A stretch of DNA of 64,000 nt. It comes from Phenylobacterium conjunctum. GTDB lineage: Bacteria > Pseudomonadota > Alphaproteobacteria > Caulobacterales > Caulobacteraceae. The stretch covers positions 1 through 64,000 of the forward strand of contig NZ_JBHTLQ010000017.1 in NCBI RefSeq assembly GCF_042679085.1, written 5' to 3'. The notes beneath the pieces were generated by a model, which ran no database searches, was not told the DNA's origin, and saw only the letters and a list, made by a program, of their open reading frames with translations. Numbering within the stretch: the stretch's first letter is position 1; each line of letters begins with the position of its first letter. Below are positions 35,750-44,389 of the stretch, in pieces. The translations under genes were made by a program, and so were the position numbers.

Positions 35750-37897
35750 ATGCATCAAGCTCTACGTCGCCACGCAATGCTGCTGGGCACGGCCTGCGCT
35801 GCCGCCGTCGTCGCGGGCCATGCCCGCGCCGCCGAGGCGCCCGCCGCGATTGAGGAGGTGATCGTCACCGCGCAAAAGCGGTCCGAGAACGTCCAGAACG
35901 TTCCCATTTCCGTAGTGGCGCTCGGGGGCGAAACTCTGGCCAAGACCGGCGTCACCAATGTCGACGCCCTGCAGCGGTTCGCGCCGGGTCTGACGGTCGC
36001 CAACGTGGGCAGCGGCTTTGTCAGCTACACCTACCTGCGCGGCGCGGGCACCAACCAGTTCGACTCCGGTTCGGACCCGTCCGTGGCTTACTTCCTGGAC
36101 GAGGTCTATCTCGGCGGCTCCGCGGGCCTGCAGGTCGATCTCTTCGATATCGACCGCGTCGAGGTCCTGAAAGGTCCGCAGGGCACCCTGTTCGGCCGTA
36201 ACGCCGCGGCGGGCGCGATCAGCATCACCACGCGCCGGCCGTCCCCGAACGCCGCGGGCGACTTCAGCGCAGAGATCGGCAACTTCAACGCCCAGACCCT
36301 GCGCGGCAGCGTGACCGGGCCCTTGGGGAACGGCTTCGCCTACCGCTTGTCGGCCGGCTACAAGCACCGCGACGCCTTCACGGAAAACCTGGCTCCCACC
36401 GGATCCGATCCGGGGACGGTGAAATCCTTCGGCGTCCGGGGGCAGCTCGAGTGGCGTGGTGAGAAGGCGACCTTTCTGCTCAGCGGCGACATGCTGAAGG
36501 CGGACAACGGCATGAACGCGCAGTTCATCTCGTCGGCGGCGAAGAACGGGCAGCTCTCCGCGGCGGCGATCGCCGCGCTACCGCCGGGCGAGTCGTTCTA
36601 CGCCCACTTCTACAACGTCGACGGCTTCGAGCGGCAGGACGTGGCCTCGCTCACGGGACGGCTCGAGTGGGAGACGCCGCTGGGTCAACTCACCAGCATC
36701 ACTGCCTTGCGTTCGAACCACTATAAGCGCCTGCAGGACCAGGACGGGACCATCGCCGCTGCGACAGCCTGGAACTCGCGGGAAGTCGCCCGCACCTTCA
36801 GCGAGGAAGTGCGCCTCACGGGCGACCGGGGCCCCCTGAACTGGATCGCAGGTATCTATTATTACGACGCGGAAATCGACCAGACGCACATCTTCGAGCA
36901 CGGTCCGGCCTTTCCGGTAGTCGCCCTGCAGAACGTGTCGCGGGTCGATATTTCCCAGATCAACACCCGCAGCTACGCTGCCTTCGGCCAGGCCACCTAC
37001 CACTTCACGGATCGGCTCGATCTGACGGTGGGCGCCCGCTACACGCACGACAAGAAGAGCGACGACCGGTCCGTAAAGACGAACCTGCCGGTCTATTTTG
37101 TGTCCGCTTCCGACAGCTGGCAATCCTTCGATCCTGCGGTGACCTTGCAGTACCAGGCCACCGACACCCTGATGGCCTATGCGTCGTATCGGAGGGGCTA
37201 CAAGAGCGGTGGCTTCCAGACCCTGTTCCCGGCCAATGCCACGGTCGCGGCGACGCCCTTCCTTCCGGAGCGGGTCAACTCGTACGAGCTCGGCGTGAAG
37301 AGCCAGTGGTTCGACCGCCGCCTGCTGGCCAATGCGGCACTGTTTCGCGCAGACATTGAGAACCAGCAGATCCTTCGGGTGACGGCCCCCGGCCTGACCA
37401 CCATCGACAACGCGGGCGCCACCCGCACGGACGGCGCCGATCTGTCGTTCATCGCCAAGCCCGTGAGCGCGCTGCGACTTTCGGCGGACATGACCTTCCA
37501 GAACGCGAAGTTCGTCCGCTACCAGAACGGCGCGGTGAGCCTGGCGGGCTTCCACCAACTGCGCTCGCCGGACTTTATGGGCGCCTATTCGGCCGAGTAT
37601 GAGATCAGCCTTGCCGACCAGGCCTCGGTCACCTTGCGGGCCGACTATACCTACCGGTCGCGGGCCTTCTTCGACAACCTGAACAGCGAGCTGCCCGGCC
37701 TGTACCAGCCTGGGTTCGGGCTGCTGAACGCCCGGATCAGCTATGCGCCGGCCAGGGCCTCCTGGCGCGTTTCGGCCTGGGGCCGCAATCTCGGTGACGA
37801 GAAGTACTACCGGAACATCGCCGTGGGCGGGGTGACCGGCGTGGCGACACCCGGCGACCCCCTGACCTATGGGCTTGGCCTGGACCTGAACTGGTAG
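35750..37897 (+). CDS. TonB-dependent outer membrane receptor
   Basis: This 715-residue receptor has a signal peptide (MHQALRRHAMLLGTACAAAVVAGHARA), a TonB-box-like EEVIVTAQKR, a plug domain with VEVLKGPQGTLFGRNAAAGAISITTRRP, and a beta-barrel ending in a C-terminal aromatic residue (Trp). It imports a bulky substrate across the outer membrane. The start at 35750 has a strong GGAGGGAG site. Neighbouring MFS transporter and catabolic genes suggest that it takes up the pathway substrate. Confidence 0.92.
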   Translation: MHQALRRHAMLLGTACAAAVVAGHARAAEAPAAIEEVIVTAQKRSENVQNVPISVVALGGETLAKTGVTNVDALQRFAPGLTVANVGSGFVSYTYLRGAGTNQFDSGSDPSVAYFLDEVYLGGSAGLQVDLFDIDRVEVLKGPQGTLFGRNAAAGAISITTRRPSPNAAGDFSAEIGNFNAQTLRGSVTGPLGNGFAYRLSAGYKHRDAFTENLAPTGSDPGTVKSFGVRGQLEWRGEKATFLLSGDMLKADNGMNAQFISSAAKNGQLSAAAIAALPPGESFYAHFYNVDGFERQDVASLTGRLEWETPLGQLTSITALRSNHYKRLQDQDGTIAAATAWNSREVARTFSEEVRLTGDRGPLNWIAGIYYYDAEIDQTHIFEHGPAFPVVALQNVSRVDISQINTRSYAAFGQATYHFTDRLDLTVGARYTHDKKSDDRSVKTNLPVYFVSASDSWQSFDPAVTLQYQATDTLMAYASYRRGYKSGGFQTLFPANATVAATPFLPERVNSYELGVKSQWFDRRLLANAALFRADIENQQILRVTAPGLTTIDNAGATRTDGADLSFIAKPVSALRLSADMTFQNAKFVRYQNGAVSLAGFHQLRSPDFMGAYSAEYEISLADQASVTLRADYTYRSRAFFDNLNSELPGLYQPGFGLLNARISYAPARASWRVSAWGRNLGDEKYYRNIAVGGVTGVATPGDPLTYGLGLDLNW

Positions 37898-37915
37898 GGT
37901 GACGAACAATTCAAC

Positions 37916-37944
37916 TGCGCGCCGCGGCGACGCCGCGGCGCGCA
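37916..37944. repeat. 14-bp perfect inverted repeat between receptor and transporter genes
   Basis: TGCGCGCCGCGGCG at 37916-37929 is exactly complementary to 37931-37944 with one base between. It would fold to a very stable hairpin about 20 bp past the receptor stop. No T tract follows, so it may partly terminate or stabilise the transcript rather than act as a classic terminator. Confidence 0.6.
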
Positions 37945-37986
37945 TCACCGGCGGTCCTGCGGCCGCCGACTGCTGATCAAGAGGAG

Positions 37987-39243
37987 ATGCCTTTGCTGGT
38001 CGCTGCGGGACCCGCCGATGCGGTATCGGCCGTCAGAAAGGAGTTCGCGGCGGGCTGGCCCGTGGTGGCCGGCTCGATGCTGGGCATCGCGGTCGGTATC
38101 GCCGCCCTGCCGACGCCAGCACTGGGCATCGTCCTGCGTGACTTGGTGAAAGAGTTCGGCTGGTCGCGAGCGGAGATCGCCATCGGGCCGACCATCCTGC
38201 TGGGCGTGCTGGCTTTGGTGTCGCCCGTGCTGGGCTGGATCGCTGACCGGGTCTCGGCGGCGGTGATCACGACAGTTTCCCTCCTGGCGCTGGCGCTGTG
38301 TCTGTTCCTGTTCAGCCGACTCGGACCAGACATCCGGCTTTACTACGCTCTGATGGCCCTGATGGCGGTCACGGCGAGCGGCGCGGCGACTATCGTCTAC
38401 GCGCGGGCGATTAGCGCCAACTTCACCGCCGGCCGCGGACGCGCCCTCGGAATCGCCATGATCGGCAACGGCGTCACCGGCATCGTACTGCCGGTCATCA
38501 TGGCGCCGTACGCCGCCCACGCCGGCTGGCGGGCCGTGTTCGTCGCCCTCGCCGCCGTGGTCCTGCTAGCGACCCCGCTCGTGGCGGTGCTGATAGGTCG
38601 CGGCCGACCGCCCGCGCCGCCGCAGTCCATCGGAGCGCCGGTGACCCGCCCCGCGCTGCGGGGCGCCGTGGCCGACCCCGTTTTCTGGGCGATGTGCGCC
38701 GCGTTCCTGCTGGTCGCGGTCGGGGCGGCGGGGATGCAGCTTCACTTCCTCGCCTATCTCGCCGACGAGGGTGTTGCGCCGGCCACCGCGGGCGCCATCG
38801 CGGGCGCTATCGGCGCGGCGCTGATCGTCGGCCGCCTGGCCACTGGCTTCCTGGTGGATCGGTTGTTCGCACCTCATGTCGCAGCGGCCATGATGATGCT
38901 GAGTGCTGCCTGCATGGCGGCCATGGCGCACTTCGGCGGTCAGGCCGGGTTCCTGGGCGCGATCGCCATGGGGCTCTCGGTCGGCGCGGAACTTGACCTC
39001 GTCGGATACCTGACCGCCCGCTATTTCGGGATGGGCGGTTACGGGCGGATTTATGCGGTGTTCTACGCCGTGGTTCTGGTGGGAAGTTCGCTATCCAAGG
39101 TGCTGTACGGGCTCACCGTCGATCTTACAGGATCGTACCGGTTGGGCCTTTATGCAGCGGCAGCCATGCTCGCGGCGAGCGCAATGATATTCCTGCGCAT
39201 GCGCCGCTTCACCCCGGAAGCCACGGGCCCGTCCCCACAATGA
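37987..39243 (+). CDS. MFS transporter
   Basis: The 418-residue protein has about twelve hydrophobic segments and the MFS loop GWIADRVSAAV after TM2, consistent with a major facilitator permease of the monocarboxylate/oxalate-formate type. It probably carries the pathway substrate across the inner membrane. GAGGAG directly abuts the ATG at 37987, so translation may really begin at the TTG at 37993, which has ideal spacing. The stop overlaps the thiolase start (ATGA). Confidence 0.85.
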   Translation: MPLLVAAGPADAVSAVRKEFAAGWPVVAGSMLGIAVGIAALPTPALGIVLRDLVKEFGWSRAEIAIGPTILLGVLALVSPVLGWIADRVSAAVITTVSLLALALCLFLFSRLGPDIRLYYALMALMAVTASGAATIVYARAISANFTAGRGRALGIAMIGNGVTGIVLPVIMAPYAAHAGWRAVFVALAAVVLLATPLVAVLIGRGRPPAPPQSIGAPVTRPALRGAVADPVFWAMCAAFLLVAVGAAGMQLHFLAYLADEGVAPATAGAIAGAIGAALIVGRLATGFLVDRLFAPHVAAAMMMLSAACMAAMAHFGGQAGFLGAIAMGLSVGAELDLVGYLTARYFGMGGYGRIYAVFYAVVLVGSSLSKVLYGLTVDLTGSYRLGLYAAAAMLAASAMIFLRMRRFTPEATGPSPQ

Positions 39244-40478
39244 GCAAGTCCGACATCTTCATTGCCGGCGTCGGCATGACACCGTTCGGGTTGCACAAAC
39301 ACGCCAGCATGGCGGCGTTGTCCCGCGCGGCCGTGTCTGAAGCGCTCACCGACGCAGGTTGCGACGCGACCGGCGTGGAGGGCGTCTGGTTCAGCAATGC
39401 GTGCCAGGGTATTCTGGAGGGCCAGCACCTGATCCGCGGTCAGGTGGCTTTGCGGCCTGTCGGCTTCGAGGGCGTCCCGATCATCAACGTCGAGAACGCC
39501 TGCGCCAGCGCCACCACGGCCCTACACGGAGCCATCAACCACCTTCGGGCCGGCGCGGCGGACATCGTTCTGGCCGTCGGGGCCGAGAAGATGACCCATC
39601 CTGACCGGGCCCGCTCGTTCTCGGTGTTCGATGCAGGCTGGGATGTCGCCGATCCTGAGGCGAACCGCCGGGCGCTTGTGGCCCTGGGCGGGATGGACGA
39701 GGAGCAATTGCCTCCGCCCGCCGATCGGCGCAGCGTCTTCATGGATGTGTATGCGGCATTCGGCCGACAGCATATGCGTCTCTACGGCTCCACAGCTCGT
39801 CAGTTTGCGGCTGTCGCCGCCAAGAACCACGGCCACTCGGTGGCCAATCCGCGGGCCCAGTTTCGTCAGTCGTTTTCGGTGGAGGAGGTGCTCGCCGCCC
39901 GTGGCATCGCCTGGCCGCTGACTCTACCAATGTGCGCGCCCATCTCCGACGGAGCCGCCGCCGCCGTGGTCTGCACCGAACGCGGCCTTCGTAAGCTGGG
40001 CGCACAGGCGCGTGCGGTCCGCGTTCGCGCCTGCGTTCTCGGCTCGTCCCTCAATCGCGCGCCGGACGATCTGCGCCAGCACCTGGGCTGCGTTACGGCT
40101 CGCAAGGCGTATGAAGCTGCAAGCCTCGGTCCTGCGGACATTGACGTCGCAGAGGTTCACGACGCCACGGCTGTGGGCGAGGTGATCCAGGTGGAGAACC
40201 TAGGGCTGGCGCCCTTCGGCGAGGGCGGCGTTGCAGCGCTCAGCGGCGAAACAGCCATAGGCGGACGCATCCCTGTCAACCCCTCCGGCGGCCTTGAGAG
40301 CAAAGGCCACCCCATTGGCGCGACGGGCCTCGGGCAGATCTATGAACTGGTCGCCCAATTGCGAGGGGAGGCCGAGTCGCGGCAGGTCGCCGGCGCGCAT
40401 ACCGCCATCGCCGAAAACGGCGGCGGGCTCTGGGGCGTCGAAGAGGCGGTCTGTGCCATCACCATATTGTCGAAATAG
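39240..40478 (+). CDS. Thiolase family protein
   Basis: The 412-residue protein has the thiolase fold with the nucleophilic Cys88 in NVENACASATTALHGA and the C-terminal catalytic His in NPSGGLESKGHPIGATG. The usual final CxG cysteine region is altered (ENGGG), as in SCP2/lipid-transfer-like thiolases, so it may perform a retro-aldol or thiolytic step on an unusual acyl-CoA. It is coupled to the MFS gene and ends the catabolic cluster. Confidence 0.88.
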   Translation: MSKSDIFIAGVGMTPFGLHKHASMAALSRAAVSEALTDAGCDATGVEGVWFSNACQGILEGQHLIRGQVALRPVGFEGVPIINVENACASATTALHGAINHLRAGAADIVLAVGAEKMTHPDRARSFSVFDAGWDVADPEANRRALVALGGMDEEQLPPPADRRSVFMDVYAAFGRQHMRLYGSTARQFAAVAAKNHGHSVANPRAQFRQSFSVEEVLAARGIAWPLTLPMCAPISDGAAAAVVCTERGLRKLGAQARAVRVRACVLGSSLNRAPDDLRQHLGCVTARKAYEAASLGPADIDVAEVHDATAVGEVIQVENLGLAPFGEGGVAALSGETAIGGRIPVNPSGGLESKGHPIGATGLGQIYELVAQLRGEAESRQVAGAHTAIAENGGGLWGVEEAVCAITILSK

Positions 40479-40838
40479 TCGCTACGCCGGAACCTAAGTC
40501 GCGCGACTTCCGCCGGGACGTCCGCCCAGGGGGCTAAGGTGAATGTCCGCCAGTGGCGCATCACCGAGACTCGCTTGTGCGTAGTGCGAAAGTCCGGTTT
40601 CCGCCCTGAGCCCAAGGTCCGCTCCTGGCGCTGAAAGGCCCCCGCGCGCGCCGTTCGTTTCCTTCGCTCAACCGGATTTCTATCAGGCAGCCATGGAGAT
40701 ATCGCGCCATGGGCAGCACGTCCTGTCTTCGCCGCGCCACTCTCCTAAGACTAAAGAACGTCGAGGTCATACTTGGCGGCCAGACCGGGCAGCGGGTGAA
40801 CAACGTCAATCTGTGAGCATATCTGGTCGCTGGGGGAG

Positions 40839-40907
40839 CACCAGTTCTCCACTTAATCGGGGCCGCGCCTATCAATCGCGCGGCCCCGATTAAGTGGAGA
40901 ACTGGTG
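40839..40907. repeat. 30-bp perfect inverted repeat with 9-nt loop
   Basis: The arm at 40839-40868 is the exact reverse complement of 40878-40907 and the loop is CTATCAATC. Such a long perfect stem may be two abutting ends of a lost insertion element, a strong bidirectional terminator, or a structure used in replication or transfer of the plasmid-like module. No transposase lies nearby. Confidence 0.85.
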
Positions 40908-40967
40908 CAAGTAGTGTCCCAGCGTGTTTCTCACTATTATTTCTTACCACCCCCCGCGGCTCCCACC

Positions 40968-41021
40968 CCTACTACACCTACTACACCTACTACACCTACT
41001 ACACCTACTACACCTACTATA
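40968..41021. repeat. 9-bp tandem repeat (CCTACTACA), five perfect copies plus one variant
   Basis: The unit CCTACTACA repeats five times without change (40968-41012), followed by a variant copy ending TATA. Three copies of CCACCTCCG follow at 41032-41058. A pyrimidine-rich strand bias runs through the whole tract. Confidence 0.9.
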
Positions 41022-41167
41022 TCTACTCCCCCCACCTCCGCCACCTCCGCCACCTCCGCCGCCCCCGACCCTCCTATATCTGCAGCCTCTACTGCCGCCC
41101 CTGCCGCCCCTTCATGGGTCGGGGCTCCAGCACGTCAATTTCATTTGGCTTCGGCTGAAGCTTGAGG

Positions 41168-41524
41168 ATGACCCTCCTCAACCCCACCGCCCGACGACAA
41201 CTCTTGGCCAATGGCGAGGCGCAGGCCGCGGTTCGCGGTGGTTCCGATGAATTGGACCTCCACCCGGTCGTGAAGCTCTTCACCCCCGACGCTGGCGCGA
41301 CCTGGCTCCTCACCGAGCTCGACCCTGATGACCCGGACCTGGCCTTTGGCCTCTGCGACCTTGGCCTGGGCTCCCCTGAGCTCGGCCATGTCAGCCTAGG
41401 TGAGCTCGCCCGGTTACGGGGCAAGATGGGGCTTCCTGTCGAACGCGACCTGCATTGGAAGGCTACGGCGCCCCTCTCCGTCTACGCGGCCCGCGCCCGC
41501 AAGCTCGGCTACATCCAGACCTAA
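41168..41524 (+). CDS. DUF2958 domain protein
   Basis: The 118-residue protein matches DUF2958, small proteins found on plasmids and integrative elements: HPVVKLFTPDAGATWLLTELDPDDPDLAFGLCDLG followed by LGHVSLGELARLRGKMGLPVERDLHW. The function is unknown. The ATG at 41168 closely follows GAGG. A TTG two codons earlier is also possible. It begins a same-strand series with a second DUF2958 gene, a nuclease-like gene, a small gene and a RadC-like gene. Confidence 0.82.
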   Translation: MTLLNPTARRQLLANGEAQAAVRGGSDELDLHPVVKLFTPDAGATWLLTELDPDDPDLAFGLCDLGLGSPELGHVSLGELARLRGKMGLPVERDLHWKATAPLSVYAARARKLGYIQT

Positions 41525-41614
41525 CCCCCATGTCGGCAGCCAAGGCCCTCGCCCCCTTCCTGCGGACCGCAGAACAGCGCCAACAACCACCCAGGCCGCC
41601 ACCTAAGGGCAGTT

Positions 41615-41986
41615 ATGATTGAACCCCTGCCGCCGCGGCTCCGCGCTCGGCTCAATGCGAACTACCTCCTCCAGATGACCCTTGGGCGGTTCGATCACCT
41701 GGTCGACCTCTACCCCTTCGTCAGGATCTCCCTGACCGGGGCGCCGGGCTTCTGGCTCCTCTCAGAGGCTGACCCAGGGGACCCGGACTTCTTCTTCGGC
41801 CTCAGCGCCAAGAACCACCGACCTCAACTTGGCTGGCTTCGTCTCACGGGCATGGAACGCTACGCCCAACGTCGCGGCCTGGGTTTAGAGCGGGACCTGA
41901 CCTTTGCGCCCACCATGAGCCTCGGGGCTTATTTTGAGCAGGCCCGCTCTGGGGGCCAGGCGCTCGGGCCGGGCCAAGCTCGATGA
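41615..41986 (+). CDS. Second DUF2958-like protein
   Basis: This 123-residue protein aligns along its length with the preceding DUF2958 protein: FVRISLTGAPGFWLLSEADPGDPDFFFGLS and LGWLRLTGMERYAQRRGLGLERDLTF correspond to the same blocks. It is probably a diverged tandem duplicate. The function is unknown. A 90-bp gap separates the two. Confidence 0.72.
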   Translation: MIEPLPPRLRARLNANYLLQMTLGRFDHLVDLYPFVRISLTGAPGFWLLSEADPGDPDFFFGLSAKNHRPQLGWLRLTGMERYAQRRGLGLERDLTFAPTMSLGAYFEQARSGGQALGPGQAR

Positions 41987-42085
41987 CCTTCCTCATCACC
42001 GAGCCTGCGCTGAAGGAGTACCGGGCTCGGGCCGCAATTTCTCGTCGCCACGCCAGAAGCTTCCTCACCACCACAGGAGCTTGGC

Positions 42086-43051
42086 TTGTTCGATCTCACC
42101 TACACCGACCGCCTCCCCCTCGTGCCCGAGGCCATTCTGCGCCAGCACAAGGTTCATGAGCCCCACGACACCCGCTTCCGCGCCGCCGCCCGTCTGCTGC
42201 AGGCCCTGTGGCGAGACCGCCGCGACATCCCCATGGGCTTCTACGTCAACGGCAAGGGCCGCAAGACGGCTCTGGGCAGCCGCCTCAGCGCCTTCGCCGC
42301 GGCCGCTGGGGCCAACTTCCTCAGCCCCGAACTTCAGCGACTGACCCGCCGCGAACTGGCCTATCGCGAGCCTGGGGCCATGATCGATGAGCACCGCGTC
42401 TGGTCGAACATGCTGTCCTCCATGCCGCTCACCTTCAATCTGTTCGGGGGACTGAAGCTCAACCGGGACCTGGCGCACGCGGTCTGCCGCACCCTGTGGC
42501 CGGAGCTTGTCCAGGACATCTGCCATATCCAGTTCGAGCACTCCCCGGGCCGGGGCGACCGCACCTTCACCGATGACGGCACGGCCTTCGACGTGCTGCT
42601 GTCCTGTCGGGACGCGCAAGGCGCCAAGACCTTCGTGGCCATCGAGGTGAAGTACTCTGAAGCCATGGTCGAGCCCGCGGCCCGTGGGCGTCCGCGCTAT
42701 GAGGAGCTCTCTGAGACCTGCGGCCTCTACCACGATCCCGCCGACCCAACCCTGCGGACCAGCCCCTACCAGCAGCTGTGGCGCGAACACATGCTGGCCG
42801 AGCAGCTCATCTCCTCCGGGCTCTACGATCGCGGCGTCTTCGTCTGCCTGGCGCCGCGGCTCAACCACCAAGTCCAGCAGGCCTGCGTCGGCTACGCCCA
42901 AAAGCTCTTTGAACGCGACGGGGCCTGCGGGTTTGACGCCCTTGCCCTCGAAGAGATGATCGGCACGATCCGCGAGGCCGGAGCCGAGGACTTCGCCGCG
43001 GCGCTTCATGAGCGCTACAGCGACTTCACCCCCGTCCACGCGCTGATCTGA
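42086..43051 (+). CDS. PGN_0703-like PD-(D/E)XK nuclease-family protein
   Basis: The 321-residue protein contains a restriction-endonuclease-like core in AFDVLLSCRDAQGAKTFVAIEVKYSE, with Asp and a later ExK motif, and resembles the PGN_0703-like family of predicted nucleases. It starts with TTG at 42086, preceded by AGGAG at an ideal distance. Proteins of this family occur in plasmids and mobile elements. Activity and target are unproven. Confidence 0.7.
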   Translation: MFDLTYTDRLPLVPEAILRQHKVHEPHDTRFRAAARLLQALWRDRRDIPMGFYVNGKGRKTALGSRLSAFAAAAGANFLSPELQRLTRRELAYREPGAMIDEHRVWSNMLSSMPLTFNLFGGLKLNRDLAHAVCRTLWPELVQDICHIQFEHSPGRGDRTFTDDGTAFDVLLSCRDAQGAKTFVAIEVKYSEAMVEPAARGRPRYEELSETCGLYHDPADPTLRTSPYQQLWREHMLAEQLISSGLYDRGVFVCLAPRLNHQVQQACVGYAQKLFERDGACGFDALALEEMIGTIREAGAEDFAAALHERYSDFTPVHALI

Positions 43052-43058
43052 GGGGACC

Positions 43059-43271
43059 ATGAGGGTCATTCCAGCAGCCCGGGGCCGGATCGCCCAGGAC
43101 GCGCTCTTAGGCGCGCTCTATAGCCTCCTGGAGGCGGCGGCCGCTCAAGCTTCGTCGGCGTCCTCCCTTCAGGACATGGAGGCCATTGCCGAGCTCTGCG
43201 CCGACAGCGCCAAGGCCGCCGCGGTCATCGCGATCATCGGGCGGCGGAGCCTTGCTCCAGCTCCTAGCTAG
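43059..43271 (+). CDS. Small helical protein of unknown function
   Basis: This 70-residue Ala-rich, probably helical protein starts eight bases after the stop of the nuclease-like gene and has a near-perfect ribosome binding site (GAGGGG) overlapping that region. I recognise no family. Position suggests a partner of the nuclease or of the RadC-like protein downstream. Confidence 0.6.
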   Translation: MRVIPAARGRIAQDALLGALYSLLEAAAAQASSASSLQDMEAIAELCADSAKAAAVIAIIGRRSLAPAPS

Positions 43272-43411
43272 GGAGGCCCTCCTCCGCCACACAGGGCGAC
43301 ACCGCTCGTTGGTGTCGCCCTCCCTTGCAAAGCCGCCGCGGGCGGCGAAGTTCTTCATTGAAGGAACCGAGGTTGCCAAGAACATCACCTACCAGGTCTA
43401 CGCGCACCGAC

Positions 43412-44056
43412 ATGCACGATGGGTTGCGCGAGAGGGCGGTCCACTTCGGCGTGGAGAGCCTGGACGAAGTCGAGGCCCTGGCCTTGCTCCTAGGCCGCTC
43501 CATCGACCGCGGAGCCAAGACCTGGGCTGAGGTCCTCCTTCGTCGGTGGTCCAACCTCGAGAGTGTCCTCGCAGCGGACGTCGAAGACCTCGCCCCCATC
43601 GTCGGGCGCCAAGCCGCTGTCGATCTAAAGCTCCTTCGTGACATCAACCGCAGGATCGCCTTTGGGGCGCTAAAGCGCAGCGAAGTCCTGTCCAGCTCCG
43701 AGGCCCTACGCCGCTATCTGTGCGCCAGGCTCGCCGATCATCCGCGCGAGCAGTTTCGGGTGCTGTTCCTCAACAAGCGCAACCAGCTCATCCGCGACGA
43801 GCTGATGGCCGAAGGCACCGTGGATCACGCGCCGGTCTATCCTCGGGAGGTGGTGCGTCGCGCCCTGCAGCTTAGCGCCTCGGCCCTGGTCCTGGTCCAC
43901 AACCATCCAAGCGGCGATCCGACACCGTCGGCCGCCGACGTGGCCATGACCAAGGAGGTGATCCAGGCCGGCACGGCGCTCAAGGTCACCGTCCACGACC
44001 ACGTGATTGTGGGGGCGGGGCAAGTCGCAAGTATGCGCAGTTTGGGCCTGATCTAG
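43412..44056 (+). CDS. RadC-like JAB domain protein
   Basis: The 214-residue protein has an N-terminal helix-hairpin-helix-like region and a C-terminal JAB/MPN metalloprotease-like domain. The metal-binding motif is HNHPSGDPTPSAAD (His163, His165, Asp176). RadC homologues are common on plasmids and integrative elements, and the molecular role remains unclear. The ATG at 43412 was chosen from homology. No strong ribosome binding site precedes it, and earlier in-frame starts (for example 43358) are possible. Confidence 0.85.
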   Translation: MHDGLRERAVHFGVESLDEVEALALLLGRSIDRGAKTWAEVLLRRWSNLESVLAADVEDLAPIVGRQAAVDLKLLRDINRRIAFGALKRSEVLSSSEALRRYLCARLADHPREQFRVLFLNKRNQLIRDELMAEGTVDHAPVYPREVVRRALQLSASALVLVHNHPSGDPTPSAADVAMTKEVIQAGTALKVTVHDHVIVGAGQVASMRSLGLI

Positions 44057-44096
44057 GTCCAAACGTCACGTAGCAACCCGCGCCAAGATCACACGC

Positions 44097-44321
44097 CTAC
44101 GGCTTGAGGAGCTCGAAGCCTGGCACGCCCAGGGCCTTGGCGAACCTTTCGATGTTGTCGACAGAGACGTTGTACTCGCCCCGCTCAACGCCGCCGACAT
44201 AGGTCCGGTGGACCCCGCATTCGTCGGCGAAGGCGTCCTGGCTCAGGCCCTTGGCCTTGCGCAGCTGGCGGACATTCGCCGCCAGAACCCTCCGCAACTC
44301 TGAAGCACCCGCCTCGACCAT
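44097..44321 (-). CDS. Xre family helix-turn-helix regulator
   Basis: This 74-residue protein is essentially a single Cro/C1-type HTH domain: VRQLRKAKGLSQDAFADECGVHRTYVGGVERGEYNVSVDNIERFAKAL. It probably represses the divergent membrane-protein operon starting 68 bp away. I chose the ATG at 44321. A longer version reaching 44417 would overlap the divergent gene's start and is unlikely. Confidence 0.85.
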   Translation of the reverse strand: MVEAGASELRRVLAANVRQLRKAKGLSQDAFADECGVHRTYVGGVERGEYNVSVDNIERFAKALGVPGFELLKP

Positions 44322-44389
44322 TTTGGCACGATGAAGGGGGTGATGACTTTGACGCGACAGTCTATAGCTAGCATTTTTACAGCTTGGAG

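Larger units (their letters stand above)
40479..41167. other. Gene-poor junction with a long hairpin and a microsatellite
   Basis: Between the catabolic cluster and the plasmid-like module no gene can be supported. The stretch contains a 30-bp perfect inverted repeat (40839-40907) and a 9-bp tandem repeat (40968-41021) followed by three copies of another 9-mer (41032-41058). The repeats keep frames open (Pro/Thr-rich or Leu/His-rich), but the resulting peptides look spurious. Confidence 0.6.

Noticed and set aside
40968..41058. Possible CRISPR array
   Set aside because: The repeats are nine bases and directly adjoining, with no spacers and no cas genes nearby.
40905..41165. 86-codon Pro/Thr-rich frame across the microsatellite
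   Set aside because: The frame is open because the repeat unit is nine bases long. There is no ribosome binding site or conserved pattern, although its stop does adjoin the DUF2958 start.
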